From positions 50,297 through 114,296 of the forward strand of contig NZ_JYLO01000020.1 in assembly GCF_001439845.1 (NCBI RefSeq): DNA of 64,000 bases, in the 5' to 3' direction. Every line of letters begins with the position of its first letter. The stretch's first letter is position 1. The position numbers and the translations under genes were made by a program. Source of the DNA: Pseudomonas lactis. Lineage in GTDB: Bacteria; Pseudomonadota; Gammaproteobacteria; Pseudomonadales; Pseudomonadaceae. The notes beneath the pieces were generated by a model. It saw nothing but the letters and a program-made list of their open reading frames with translations. It searched no databases and had not been told where the DNA came from. This document shows positions 24,845-34,732 of the stretch, in pieces.

Positions 24845-25351
24845 ATGTTCAACGACAGCACCGCCTCGCCGGTCGAGCAGTTATATACCCGCCACCGCAC
24901 CTGGTTGCGGGGCTGGTTGCATCGACGCCTGGGGCACCGTGCCGATGCCGAGGACCTGGCCCACGACACCTTCGTGCGCGTGTTGTGTTCGCGCCAGGAT
25001 GTGGGCGAACTGCGCCAGCCCATGGCGTTTCTGGCCAAGATTGCCAACGATCTGTTGATCAACCGTTGGCGGCGCCAGGCGATTGAACGCGCTTACCTGG
25101 AGGCATTGGCCGCGCGGCCCGAAGCGCTGGAGCCTTCGCCGGAGGAGCGGCTGCTGACCATCGAGACCCTGCTGCAACTCGACTCATTGTTGGTGGGGCT
25201 GTCGATGCCGGTGCGGCGGATTTTCTTTTTGTCCCAGCTCGACGGCTTGACCTACCCGCAAATCGCCGCGCAGTTGCACCTCAGCGTGGCTCAGGTGCAG
25301 CGGGCCATGGGCAAGGCGTTCAGCGTGTGTTACGCGAGTCGTTTTGAATGA
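24845..25351 (+). CDS. ECF sigma factor, FecI-like (iron starvation type)
   Basis: A 168-residue extracytoplasmic-function sigma factor. Region 2 has HRADAEDLAHDTFVRVL and region 4 has LDGLTYPQIAAQLHLSVAQV, the helix-turn-helix that reads the -35 box. The next two genes encode its FecR-type regulator and a TonB receptor with a signalling domain, so it should direct transcription of the receptor when the ligand is bound. It overlaps the regulator gene by four bases. Confidence 0.92.
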   Translation: MFNDSTASPVEQLYTRHRTWLRGWLHRRLGHRADAEDLAHDTFVRVLCSRQDVGELRQPMAFLAKIANDLLINRWRRQAIERAYLEALAARPEALEPSPEERLLTIETLLQLDSLLVGLSMPVRRIFFLSQLDGLTYPQIAAQLHLSVAQVQRAMGKAFSVCYASRFE

Positions 25352-26310
25352 GCCTGCCGGTTGATCCGCAGGTCCGCGACAGCGCTATCGACTGGCTGGT
25401 GAAAAGCCAATCCGGGCTGATGAACGCTGCCGATTGTTTGGCTTTGCAGCAATGGCGCCAAGCCAATACCGAACATGAATACGCCTGGCAGCGCGTCAGC
25501 AGCTTGCCGTTGTCGTTGCAGCCGGGGGCGACGCTGTTGGCGGATGCCACCACGCGACGGGCGCTGGAAGCTGCCGGCAATGATCCACACCAACGCCGCC
25601 AGGTGCTCAAGGCCTTGCTCGCCGTCGGCCTGCTCGGCGGGTTGTCGTGGCAAGGTGCGCAGTCCACTGTGGTGCGTTCGGCGTTGGCCACGTATAGCAC
25701 CAGCACCGGCGAGCGGCGCCAATGGCGATTGGCGGACGGCAGTTCGTTGTGGCTGAACACCGCCAGCGCGGTCAACCTGGACTTCAACGCCGCACAGCGC
25801 AGCGTGCAGTTGGTCGAAGGTGAGATGGCCCTGGACGCGCCCGTCGAATCGCGAGCACTGCAACTGAAGACACCCGACGCGACGCTGCACAGCCCGGGCG
25901 CTCATCTGCTGGTGCGCCATGACCGCCAGAGCACTCAGGTGACGGTCCTGCGCGGCTTGGTGCAGGTACATACGCGGGGCCACCCACTGCCCCTGCGGCT
26001 GGAAGCAGGTTGGCGCACCCAGGTGAACAGCCAGGGGGTCGCCGCGCCGGTCCCTGTCGATGGGTTCCTTGCTCAGGCCTGGCTGCGAGGTTTGCTGCCT
26101 GCCGAACGCATGCGCCTGGACGCGTTGCTGGCCGAACTCTCGCGCTATCGCCCAGGGATTTTGCGCTGTGGCGAAACCGTTGCGGGCATGCGCGTCACCG
26201 GCAGTTTCCAGCTCGACGATACCGATGCCGCCCTGGCCCTGCTCGCCCAAGCGCTGCCGGTGCGCATTGAGCGGCGCACGCGCTATTGGGTGACCGTGGT
26301 ACCGGCCTGA
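25348..26310 (+). CDS. FecR-type anti-sigma regulator
   Basis: A 320-residue protein with the FecR layout: a cytoplasmic N-terminal domain (DUF4880, residues about 10-50, WLVKSQSGLMNAADCLALQQW), one membrane helix near 85-105 and a periplasmic FecR domain (RRQWRLADGSSLWLNTASAV onward). A C-terminal STN-like segment (LSRYRPGILRCGETVAGMRV) follows. It holds or activates the sigma factor in response to the receptor. It is coupled to the sigma gene by a 4-base overlap. Confidence 0.92.
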   Translation: MSLPVDPQVRDSAIDWLVKSQSGLMNAADCLALQQWRQANTEHEYAWQRVSSLPLSLQPGATLLADATTRRALEAAGNDPHQRRQVLKALLAVGLLGGLSWQGAQSTVVRSALATYSTSTGERRQWRLADGSSLWLNTASAVNLDFNAAQRSVQLVEGEMALDAPVESRALQLKTPDATLHSPGAHLLVRHDRQSTQVTVLRGLVQVHTRGHPLPLRLEAGWRTQVNSQGVAAPVPVDGFLAQAWLRGLLPAERMRLDALLAELSRYRPGILRCGETVAGMRVTGSFQLDDTDAALALLAQALPVRIERRTRYWVTVVPA

Positions 26311-26406
26311 AAATATTTTCGTAATACAGCGCAGTTTTTTCCACGTCGCTTGGCCTATGGGAATAACCCATCGAAACAGGTGGGCCTTCACCCTCAGGAG
26401 CCCTGC

Positions 26407-29244
26407 ATGACCTCCCCCCTCCATGTTCTGCGCAGCCGCACAGTCGGCCTGCTGTTCCTTGCCTTGCAACCGCTGTGCGGCGCGGCGGTGTTGGCAGCCG
26501 ATGAGCGCCAGCACTTCAACATCGACGCCGGCACGCTGGATCAGGTGCTCTCGCGCTTTGGCGTGCAGGCGGGCATCAGCATGGCGGGGCGTGCCACGCT
26601 GACTGCCGGCAAGAACAGCCAGGGCCTGACCGGCGACTTCACCACCGACGCCGCGTTGACAAAGCTGCTGGAAGGCACGCGCTTGAGTTATCAGCGCCTG
26701 GCCGATGGCAGCTACGAGCTGTACCAGGGCGGCACGGCCCTTGCGCTGCCCACGCAGAAAGTCATCGGCGAAGACCCGCAAAAACAGCAAGTGTATGCGG
26801 CGCCGCGTTCCTCCGTGTATATCTCCGGCGAGGACATGCAGCGCTTTGGCGTGATCTCCGCCGGCGACCTGCTCAAAGGCCAGCCCGGCGTACAGGTGGG
26901 TGACAGCCGCAACGGCGGCGGCCTGGATGTAAACATCCGCGGCATCCAGGGCCAGAGCCGCGTGGCGGTTACGGTGGATGGCGCGCAGCAAGCACTGGAT
27001 GTGTATCGCGGCTACGCCGGCACCCAGCAGCGCAGTTACATCGACCCGGATTTGATCAGCGATGTGACTATCGACAAGGGCCCCAGCGTTGACTCCGGCG
27101 CCATCGGCGGCACGGTTAAAATGCGCACCCTGGGAGTTGAAGACATTCTGCGCGATGGGCAAAACATCGGCCTGCGCCTCAAGGGCGAGACGTGGAACAA
27201 CGGCGTTGCGCCCGCCTACCGCGACGGTCACTCATCAGAGGGCAGCCTGTACGCCGAACCGCACCGAAACCGTGGCGGGTTGTTCGGCTCCCAATCCGAA
27301 TCCGGCAGCGCCGCGTTTGCCTACACCCATGACCTGTTCGATGTAGTCGCAGCCTACGCTCACCGCAATCAAGGCAACTATTTTGCGGGCAAGAAGGGCC
27401 AGGATCGCTACCGTACCTACGACCGCTATGGCGACGAAGAAAGCACGGTGGCCAGCACTTATAACGCCGGCGAAGAAGTACTCAATTCGTCGGCCGAGAC
27501 CGAATCCTGGTTGCTCAAGACCACCCTCCGCCCCACCGACGAACACACCTTTGACTTGGGTTACCAGCGCTACAACGGGCACATCGGCGAGATCATGCCG
27601 TCGGACATTTTTCGGTTCGGCACCGGCGGCATCTACCAGTACCCACTGGGCCATACCCAGATCGACACCTATACCGCGCGCTACCATTACCTGCCCACCA
27701 ACAACCCGCTGGTGGACCTTACCACCAGCCTGTGGATGACCGATGCGCAAACCAGCCAACTGACTTCAGTGCTCGCGCCCGCGTCCCAAGCCTACCGTTC
27801 GGACCGCAACTGGAGCCGCCAGGCCAACCGTCGCATCGGCGGCGACCTGGCCAATACTTCGCGGTTCACCAGCGACTATGGTGACCTCAAGCTGGACCTG
27901 GGCGGTGGCTTCCAGATCGAAGAGCTGCGCCCGCAAAAAGGCGTGGTCACCACCCAGCATGACATCAACGCCAACCGCAGTTTGCGCGATGGTTCACGCC
28001 AGGAATTCAACCTCAACGGCAAGCTCGAATACCAACCCGTGGACCGCCTGACACTATGGGGCGGTGGCCGCTATACCTATTACCGCACACAAGACCATGT
28101 GCCGCTTTCAACGGCGCGCTGGGAAGAGCGCCCGTTGCGCTACGTGTCAGCCACGAAGGCCGGGACCTACGGCAACATGCTCTGGTTCCCCGACATGAAC
28201 GGGGACTACACCGACGCTACCGACCCGCGCCTGAACAACGGCATCGTTTTCAGTAACACCAACTTCCCATTTGAAGGCCCGCGCTATAACGATTTCGGGG
28301 CCACGGAGACCTCGGTGTATGAGCCCCAGGTGGGCGAAGTGGTCAGCGGTTATGACTACTCCGGAAAAAACCGCAACAGCGGCGGTGCGTTTGCGCCTGC
28401 CTTCGGCATCAACCTGGAGGTGGCGCCCGACACCTTCGTCTACGCCTCTTACACTCAGGGTCTGCGGATGCCGTCGCTGTTCGAGACCAGCCAGGGCGTA
28501 TTACAAACTTTACCCGGCAAAGGCTTGAAGCCCGAGCGTTCGAGTAACTGGGAAATCGGCGCCAGCACCCTCCAAAAAGGCCTGTTTGTGGCTGACGATG
28601 AGGCGGCGATCAAACTGGCGTACTTCAACAACACCATCAAAAACTACATCACCCGTTACTACGACCCCAGCCCAGGCCTGATGGGCCTGATGCAATTCAG
28701 CAACACCGACAGTTTCAAGACCAGCGGCCTGGAGTTGCAGTCCCATTACGATGCCGGCCGTGTGTTTGCCGACCTGTCATCCACCTCCTACCTCAAGACC
28801 CAAACCTGCGACTCGGCGTTCGCCGCTCGCCTGCGTGCCAGCAGCAACCGCTATCGCGACACCAGCCAGACGCCCAACTGTACGCCCGGCAGTTTCATGG
28901 GCTCCTACACCAACACCCAGAACCCGCCACGCTTTGCCGCCAACCTGACCACCGGCCTGCGCTTTTTCGCCCAGTCGCTGACGGTCGGCACGCGCATCAC
29001 CTACACCTCCGGCCCCACGGTGACCGCCGATAAACCTTGGCAGACAGGCGCCACCACGCCGCAATTGGTCTATCGCGAAATGACGCTGGTGGATCTGTTC
29101 CTCAACTACAAATTGCAGGACCACACCCAACTGAACGTCTCGCTGCAAAACCTCACCGACCGCTACTACCTGGACCCGCTGGCGCAAAGCTTTATGCCGG
29201 CGCCGGGCCGAACCCTCAGGGTGGGTCTACAGACAACGTTCTGA
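26407..29244 (+). CDS. TonB-dependent receptor with STN signalling domain (haem/HasR-like)
   Basis: A 945-residue outer-membrane receptor. After a signal peptide (to about residue 35) there is an STN domain (about 40-110, FNIDAGTLDQVLSRFGVQAG), then a plug with GVQVGDSRNGGGLDVNIRG and VTVDGAQQ, then the 22-strand barrel ending in GRTLRVGLQTTF. The plug segment YIDPDLISDVTIDKGP resembles haem or haemophore receptors such as HasR, and the FecIR-type pair upstream matches the Has signalling design. No HasA haemophore gene follows, so the ligand is uncertain. The ATG at 26407 has AGGAG six bases upstream. Confidence 0.88.
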   Translation: MTSPLHVLRSRTVGLLFLALQPLCGAAVLAADERQHFNIDAGTLDQVLSRFGVQAGISMAGRATLTAGKNSQGLTGDFTTDAALTKLLEGTRLSYQRLADGSYELYQGGTALALPTQKVIGEDPQKQQVYAAPRSSVYISGEDMQRFGVISAGDLLKGQPGVQVGDSRNGGGLDVNIRGIQGQSRVAVTVDGAQQALDVYRGYAGTQQRSYIDPDLISDVTIDKGPSVDSGAIGGTVKMRTLGVEDILRDGQNIGLRLKGETWNNGVAPAYRDGHSSEGSLYAEPHRNRGGLFGSQSESGSAAFAYTHDLFDVVAAYAHRNQGNYFAGKKGQDRYRTYDRYGDEESTVASTYNAGEEVLNSSAETESWLLKTTLRPTDEHTFDLGYQRYNGHIGEIMPSDIFRFGTGGIYQYPLGHTQIDTYTARYHYLPTNNPLVDLTTSLWMTDAQTSQLTSVLAPASQAYRSDRNWSRQANRRIGGDLANTSRFTSDYGDLKLDLGGGFQIEELRPQKGVVTTQHDINANRSLRDGSRQEFNLNGKLEYQPVDRLTLWGGGRYTYYRTQDHVPLSTARWEERPLRYVSATKAGTYGNMLWFPDMNGDYTDATDPRLNNGIVFSNTNFPFEGPRYNDFGATETSVYEPQVGEVVSGYDYSGKNRNSGGAFAPAFGINLEVAPDTFVYASYTQGLRMPSLFETSQGVLQTLPGKGLKPERSSNWEIGASTLQKGLFVADDEAAIKLAYFNNTIKNYITRYYDPSPGLMGLMQFSNTDSFKTSGLELQSHYDAGRVFADLSSTSYLKTQTCDSAFAARLRASSNRYRDTSQTPNCTPGSFMGSYTNTQNPPRFAANLTTGLRFFAQSLTVGTRITYTSGPTVTADKPWQTGATTPQLVYREMTLVDLFLNYKLQDHTQLNVSLQNLTDRYYLDPLAQSFMPAPGRTLRVGLQTTF

Positions 29245-29263
29245 CGCTAAGCTGAGCATCGCC

Positions 29264-30352
29264 CTATCGCCTTTGAATCTGCACCGTGGCAAACGTCGGC
29301 TCGTCACGCGCCTGCTCCAGTACATCCCTGGGTTTTTGCGGGGCCAGGGATTGCCCCTCTGGCCGTAACGCAGGCGGCGGATGCAGGCGCATGTCCGAGC
29401 GCTCATCGCTGGGCGCCACGCCGAAGAAATCCCGGTAGCACTTGGAAAAATGCGGCGTGGACACAAAGCCGCAAATCACCGCCAGTTCGACAATCGAAAT
29501 GGGCGTCTGCATCAGCAACTGGCGCGCACGGGTCAGGCGCAGCTTGAGGTAATAGCGCGATGGCGTGCAGTACAGGTGCTTCTGGAACATGCGCTCCAAC
29601 TGGCGGCGTGACACGTGAACATAGGCGGCCAGTTCGTCGAGGTCGATGGGTTCTTCCAGGTTGGATTCCATCAGGGCGACCACTTCTTGCAGCTTGGGCT
29701 GTTGCGTGCCGAGCAGGTGCTTGAGCGGCACGCGTTGGTGGTCGCGCTCGTTGCGAATGCGCTCGTACACGAACATCTGGGAAATCGCCGCCGACAGCGT
29801 GTGCCCGTGATCGCGGCCGATCAGGTGCAGCATCATGTCCAGCGGTGCAGTGCCGCCGGAGCTGGTGAAGCGGTTGCCATCGAGCGTGAATACGCTGGAG
29901 CTGACCTTGACGCGGGTGAACGCCTCCTGCATCGACGCCATCAGCTCCCAATGCACGCTGCACTGGAAGCCATCGAGCAACCCCGCCTGGGCCAGCGCCC
30001 AACTGCCGGTGCACACCGCGCCGAGGCGTTTGCAGTACAGGCGCGCCTGGCTGCGCAACCAGGCGATGAGCGCAGGGCTGATAGCCTGTTGAATGCCGAC
30101 GCCGCCGCACACGATCACCGCATCGAAGCCGCGCTGGTCCTGCGCGCACGCATCCGGGGTCACCGACACGCCATCGCTGGCCCACACCGGCTGGCCGTCC
30201 AGGCTCAGGGTTTGCCAACGGTAGAGTTCTTCGCCCGCCAATTGGTTGGCCATGCGCAGCGGCTCGACCGCACACGACAGCGATATCAGCGTGAATTGGT
30301 CCAGCAGCAAAAAGCCGATGGTCTGGCAAACAGGTGCCTCGGTTTCCATCAC
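29264..30352 (-). CDS. GlxA-family AraC-type transcriptional regulator
   Basis: A 362-residue regulator: an N-terminal DJ-1/PfpI-like domain (about residues 10-180, with CGGVGIQQAIS and GAVCTGSWALAQAGLLDG) and a C-terminal AraC HTH domain (about 220-320, ELAAYVHVSRRQLERMFQKH). This architecture is shared with GbdR, CdhR and ArgR of Pseudomonas, which sense betaine, carnitine or arginine. The gene follows the permease gene by 19 bases in the same direction, so it probably regulates uptake or use of that amino acid. Confidence 0.88.
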   Translation of the reverse strand: MMETEAPVCQTIGFLLLDQFTLISLSCAVEPLRMANQLAGEELYRWQTLSLDGQPVWASDGVSVTPDACAQDQRGFDAVIVCGGVGIQQAISPALIAWLRSQARLYCKRLGAVCTGSWALAQAGLLDGFQCSVHWELMASMQEAFTRVKVSSSVFTLDGNRFTSSGGTAPLDMMLHLIGRDHGHTLSAAISQMFVYERIRNERDHQRVPLKHLLGTQQPKLQEVVALMESNLEEPIDLDELAAYVHVSRRQLERMFQKHLYCTPSRYYLKLRLTRARQLLMQTPISIVELAVICGFVSTPHFSKCYRDFFGVAPSDERSDMRLHPPPALRPEGQSLAPQKPRDVLEQARDEPTFATVQIQRR

Positions 30353-30371
30353 CGCTACCCCACAGGCGTGA

Positions 30372-31778
30372 TCAGGAATGTTCCAGCGCCACCGGCTTGG
30401 GTGCCCGGTTGTGCTGGCGCGCCGTAACCAGGCCGATGAAGGAAATCACCAACGCCAGGCCAATGGTCGAGGACACTTCGGTGCGGTGCTCGGGCGTCAC
30501 CATCATCACCCCCAGGGCCAGGCAGATGAACACGATCACCAGGTAAGTCAGCCAGGGAAACAGCCACATACGAAAGGTCAACTCGACGTTTTGCCGAAGC
30601 AGCAAGCGACGCATACGCAGTTGCGAGATAGCGATCACCAAGTACACCAACAACGCGATGGCGCCGGAGCTGGCGAGCAGGAACTGGAACAGACCGGCCG
30701 GCATGAAGTAGCTCAGCAACGTAACGCCCGCACCGATGATGGTGCTGGCGATCACCGCCGCCCGGGGCACGCCCGCCTTCGAGGTGATTTTAAGTGCCGG
30801 TGGCGCATCGCCGCGTTTGCCCAGGGAAAACAACATGCGCGAGGAAATGTAGATCGAGGAATTCATGCAACTGGCTACCGCGATCAACACCACCACATCG
30901 ACCATGAACTTGGCGTTGGGGATGTTCATAATTTCCAGTGCACGCTGATAGGAACCCACGGAGGCCAGCAGCGGGTCGTTCCAGGGCACCACGGAAATCA
31001 CAACGGAGATCGACAACAGGTAGAACACGCCGATGCGCCAGATCACCGAACGCGTGGCCTTGGCGATGTTCTGGGCCGGGTTGCTCGATTCCGCTGCGGC
31101 GATGGTCACCGCCTCAGTGCCGATGAAGCTGAACATGATGGTAATGAACGCGCCTACCACCGCCGACAGGCCGTTGGGGGCAAACCCGCCATGTTCTTCC
31201 ATCAAGCGGCTCAAGCCGCTGGCTTCGCGATCCGGGATCCAGCCCATGAGCACGCTGAAACCCAGGCCGATAAAGCCGATGATGGCAATCACCTTGGCCA
31301 TGGCGAACCAGAATTCGAACTCGCCGTATTTGGCCACGCTGAACAGATTGGTGATCACCAGCAGAACGATTGAAACCAAGGCAAACAGCCAAGCATCGAC
31401 CTGAGGGAACCACTGGTTGAGCACGTGCCCGGCGGCCAAGGCTTCGATGGGAATGACCAGCACCCAGAACCACCAATACAACCAGCCGATGGTGAACCCC
31501 GCCCAAGGGCCGATGGCCTGGTCGGCGTAGGTGGAAAACGAGCCAGTGTCCGGGCGCGCCACCGCCATTTCCCCCAGCATGCGCATGACCAGCACCACCA
31601 GCAGGCCGGAGAACAGATAAGCCAGTAAAACCGCCGGCCCCGCTGCGGCGATGGCATGCCCGGAGCCGACAAACAACCCCGCGCCGATGATGCCGGCGAT
31701 GGACAACATGGTCACGTGACGCGGCTTGAAGCCCTGCGCCAGCTGACCGTTGGAATCGTTGCAGTTGAGGCTAGTCAT
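30372..31778 (-). CDS. Amino acid permease, APC superfamily (GabP/AnsP-like)
   Basis: A 468-residue transporter with 12 predicted helices. The APC signature is present in the first helices (LSIAGIIGAGLFVGSGHAI), and the loop FIGTEAVTIAAAESSNP is typical of the AAT family that includes GabP. I chose the ATG at 31778 because it matches the family start MTSLNCNDSNGQLAQGF. The substrate is probably GABA or another amino acid; the adjacent GlxA-type regulator may sense it. Confidence 0.88.
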   Translation of the reverse strand: MTSLNCNDSNGQLAQGFKPRHVTMLSIAGIIGAGLFVGSGHAIAAAGPAVLLAYLFSGLLVVLVMRMLGEMAVARPDTGSFSTYADQAIGPWAGFTIGWLYWWFWVLVIPIEALAAGHVLNQWFPQVDAWLFALVSIVLLVITNLFSVAKYGEFEFWFAMAKVIAIIGFIGLGFSVLMGWIPDREASGLSRLMEEHGGFAPNGLSAVVGAFITIMFSFIGTEAVTIAAAESSNPAQNIAKATRSVIWRIGVFYLLSISVVISVVPWNDPLLASVGSYQRALEIMNIPNAKFMVDVVVLIAVASCMNSSIYISSRMLFSLGKRGDAPPALKITSKAGVPRAAVIASTIIGAGVTLLSYFMPAGLFQFLLASSGAIALLVYLVIAISQLRMRRLLLRQNVELTFRMWLFPWLTYLVIVFICLALGVMMVTPEHRTEVSSTIGLALVISFIGLVTARQHNRAPKPVALEHS

Positions 31779-31916
31779 TGTTTTTGTTGTTCTCGGGCGG
31801 CCAATGACCTTCACCTTAAGTGCCCGAGGCCAGGCACAAGTAGCCTGGTTACGCCACCATCGTGCCTGATATCGACATGGGGAATGGTGGCCCCCTGAAG
31901 TAACGGGCGGCGCGCC

Positions 31917-32657
31917 CTACTCTTGCGCGCTGCGTATCAACGACCCGAACAGCTCGCCACGCGGCATCTTGCTCAGCTCGATATCGGCATTTTCGAACCA
32001 CTCCCGCCCAGCTTCCGGGTGCGGCCCGCTCAGCACCACCACGCCACGTTCGTAGGTGTACCGCGCCGCCGCCACATCGCCATTGTGGTAAGTAGCGATG
32101 ACCTTGTAGGGCGCAGCGGCGCTGGCTTTGGGAAAATACGGGCCGTCCTGATAGAACACAGAGTCAGGCTGCTCGTCCCACGTCACCCGCACGGCGGCGT
32201 CTTCAATGCCGGCCACTTCAAAACCGGGACGGCCGGCTTCGGTGTCGAGGGCCTGGGGGATCAGGCCGAGGTTGTTGTCGTCGGCCAGGTAGGCGCCCAT
32301 GCACAGGCCCAGGTAGCGGCCGCCCTTGGCGACGTAATCGCGGATAGCTTCGGCACGCGCATCGCCCAGGCTGTCGAGGGCGGCCGGGATGTCCTGGCCG
32401 CCGCCGGGTTGCACGTAGAGATCGTAGCGCGCCAGGGTTTGCGGGGTGATGTCGATGGGTTCGTCGGCGCCAACGAAGTCGATCTGGTAATTGGGGTTCA
32501 AGCGCTGCAGGGCGGTTTTCACGTTTTCCGAGCAATCCGGGCAACCCGCCAGGCCACGGTAGATGGCGACATGGGTGATGGGGCCTGCGCCATGTACGGG
32601 TAAAGGATGCAGCGTAGCAAAGGCGAGAAACGTGGCAGCGAGGGCAGGCAGTTTCAT
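31917..32657 (-). CDS. Exported BPL-N / glutamine-amidotransferase-like protein
   Basis: A 246-residue protein with a signal peptide (ending PVHGA near residue 24). The rest resembles the amidotransferase-like N-terminal domain of biotin-protein ligase: YVQPGGGQDIPAALD and RYLGLCMGAYLADD, where the Cys sits in the usual nucleophile elbow. A classical catalytic triad cannot be confirmed. The start at 32657 is preferred over a TTG at 32669. Function unknown. Confidence 0.72.
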   Translation of the reverse strand: MKLPALAATFLAFATLHPLPVHGAGPITHVAIYRGLAGCPDCSENVKTALQRLNPNYQIDFVGADEPIDITPQTLARYDLYVQPGGGQDIPAALDSLGDARAEAIRDYVAKGGRYLGLCMGAYLADDNNLGLIPQALDTEAGRPGFEVAGIEDAAVRVTWDEQPDSVFYQDGPYFPKASAAAPYKVIATYHNGDVAAARYTYERGVVVLSGPHPEAGREWFENADIELSKMPRGELFGSLIRSAQE

Positions 32658-32766
32658 GGGTAGGCTCAACGCTCAGTTGAATGGGTTTGATCCAGTGATC
32701 GCAGCGCCAAGCCTATAACGATGAGCCTTTTGAATTCGTGAAGAGTTGTAAATCCACGTCGGCCAT

Positions 32767-34497
32767 TCATCCACTTCCCAGCATCTGCCATAACGACGCG
32801 CCTACTCCGGTAATACTCTCACCGGCGATCAGCCCCGCCGCTGCCGTGATCGCAAAGCGCTGCGTCACGCTCGGCCAGCGACAGCTCACGGCCCAGGTCA
32901 TGATCGCGCCCAGGGCCATCATCAGCGACACCGACGCAGGCAAGACAAACGCCAGTCCCAAGGCTGCCGCACTCGGCAGGTAGCGGGCGCGGTGTGTGGG
33001 TAATGTGCTGTCGAGGATGCCCAGCAGCACGCCGAACAAGCTTGCAATGCCGATGGCCCAGCGGATGCTGGGGGACAGTGAATCCAAACCGTGGGTCAGG
33101 GTTTGGGCCACGGCTTTCCAGGTGGCGACGGCCGGGGCCGGCCATTGTTCGGTGAGCAGCATGGTCTGAGGGTCGGGGATCAGCGCCAGGTATGCGAATA
33201 CGCCGACGATGCTGCCGACAAAAATCCCGAGAATCTGGGCGATAACCTGTTTGTGCGGCGTCGCGCCAATCGCCTTGCCCACCTTGAAGTCATTCATCAG
33301 GTCCGTGCACTGCCCCGCCGAACCGCCGGCGGTGTTGGCGCTCATCAGGTTGATCGGCACCTGGCCCGGCGCAACGATGCCAAAGCTCAGTTGGGACAGT
33401 TGCCCGATGGCGCCAATCGGCGGAATACCGGTGGCCCCCACCACCCGCGCCGCCACGGCGGCCAGGCAGATCGCCAGGGGAATGGTCAGCAGCGCCATCC
33501 CAAGGTTGATACCGAACAACAGCGCTTGCAGGCTCACCACCAGCGCGATCGCCAAGGCGAACCCCACGGCAGGCCCAGGCTTGGGAACCGCCCAGGGCGT
33601 GCCGCCAGTCGCTCGGGTTGAGCGATGCAACGCCCACAGGCGAATCGCCAGGGACGCCAGGGTGGAACACACCATCAGGCTCACCCCGGGCCACAGCAGC
33701 CACTCCACCAGCGCGGCAAATTGTGGGCCGCTGCTGTCGGCGGGCAGGCTCACCAAGCCATTGGCCAACAGCCACGGCCCCAGCCCGCCCCATGCCAGCA
33801 AGGCGCCGAGCAGCAGGGTCAGGCCTACGCGAATGCCGATGATGCCGCCAAACCCCAGCAACAGCAGGGAGGGGTCGGCGGTGAAGGTCAGGCGCTCCAA
33901 CTGGGCGTTCGGCGACCAGCGCGGGAAGGCCCACATGAAGGTATCCACCCACTTGACCAGCCCGGACAACAGCGCCGCGCCGAGCAGCACTTTCAAGCGC
34001 GTGGCGGCTTCGCGGCCATGGTTGTAGATGTGCAGCAGGGTTTCCAGGGTGGCCATGCCTTCGGGAAACTTCAGTGCCTTGTCATTTAGCAATGACGGCC
34101 GCAGGTACCACGCGATCCAGATCCCCAGGAAACTTACCGAAAACACCCAGGCAATCATCGGCAGCGCTGCCAGTTGGTTACCCGTCAGCAGGGTATACGC
34201 CGGGATGGGCGCGACCAGCCCGCCGGAAATGATCGACGCCGCGGCAGAGGCCACGGTCTGGTTGATATTGCTCTCGTGCAGGGTCCACGGCAGGTGTTCA
34301 CCGGAACGCTTGGCCAGGCCCTGCCAGAGGCCATAGCCGATCAGCAAGGCGATGATCGACATATTGAACGACCAGCCGATCTTCAAGCCTGCGTACACGT
34401 TGGAGGGGGTCAGCAGGATACCCAGCACGATCCCGGTGATGACCGCCCGCAGGCTCAGTTCGCGCTCTACAGGCGCGATTGACGAGGTGGAGTGCAT
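32767..34497 (-). CDS. OPT/YSL family transporter
   Basis: A 576-residue membrane protein with about 14-16 hydrophobic helices. The family marks are VGLKIGWSFNMSI-like YAGLKIGWSFNMSI near residue 40, the NQTVASAAASIISGG stretch near 80 and the central KALKFPEGMATLETLL. OPT proteins carry oligopeptides or metal chelates into the cell. The ATG at 34497 has AAAGGAA upstream. No binding partner genes are adjacent. Confidence 0.87.
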   Translation of the reverse strand: MHSTSSIAPVERELSLRAVITGIVLGILLTPSNVYAGLKIGWSFNMSIIALLIGYGLWQGLAKRSGEHLPWTLHESNINQTVASAAASIISGGLVAPIPAYTLLTGNQLAALPMIAWVFSVSFLGIWIAWYLRPSLLNDKALKFPEGMATLETLLHIYNHGREAATRLKVLLGAALLSGLVKWVDTFMWAFPRWSPNAQLERLTFTADPSLLLLGFGGIIGIRVGLTLLLGALLAWGGLGPWLLANGLVSLPADSSGPQFAALVEWLLWPGVSLMVCSTLASLAIRLWALHRSTRATGGTPWAVPKPGPAVGFALAIALVVSLQALLFGINLGMALLTIPLAICLAAVAARVVGATGIPPIGAIGQLSQLSFGIVAPGQVPINLMSANTAGGSAGQCTDLMNDFKVGKAIGATPHKQVIAQILGIFVGSIVGVFAYLALIPDPQTMLLTEQWPAPAVATWKAVAQTLTHGLDSLSPSIRWAIGIASLFGVLLGILDSTLPTHRARYLPSAAALGLAFVLPASVSLMMALGAIMTWAVSCRWPSVTQRFAITAAAGLIAGESITGVGASLWQMLGSG

Positions 34498-34610
34498 GCA
34501 GATTCCTTTCGAGAAAAGCCAGTGCCACCTCTTAAGTGAGCGCTGGGAGACTCGAAGGTTCACCTGCCAAAGCGGGTTAAACCGGTAAGGGACAAGCCCC
34601 GGTCACCTTC

Positions 34611-34710
34611 TGTAGGAGCGAGCTTGCTCGCGAAAAACCCAAAGGCGCCGCGTTCATCCAGGAAACACGCGTTATCGTTTACGTTTTTCGCGAGCAAGCT
34701 CGCTCCTACA
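34611..34710. repeat. REP doublet (REPIN)
   Basis: Inverted TGTAGGAGCGAGCTTGCTCG copies at both ends, with an inner CGTTATCGTTTACG-type spacer like that of the doublet at 8129. It lies between the OPT transporter start and the GST gene end. Confidence 0.9.
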
Positions 34711-34732
34711 GGAGGCGGTGTCGGTGGTCCCG

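Noticed and set aside
25330..27231. A 633-codon open frame antisense to the FecR and TonB receptor genes
   Set aside because: GC-rich DNA gives long antisense frames; it has no family pattern and lies fully over two well-supported genes.
30378..31373. A 331-codon plus-strand frame antisense to the amino acid permease
   Set aside because: Its composition is dominated by His, Gln and Gly, the usual shadow of a hydrophobic GC-rich membrane-protein gene.
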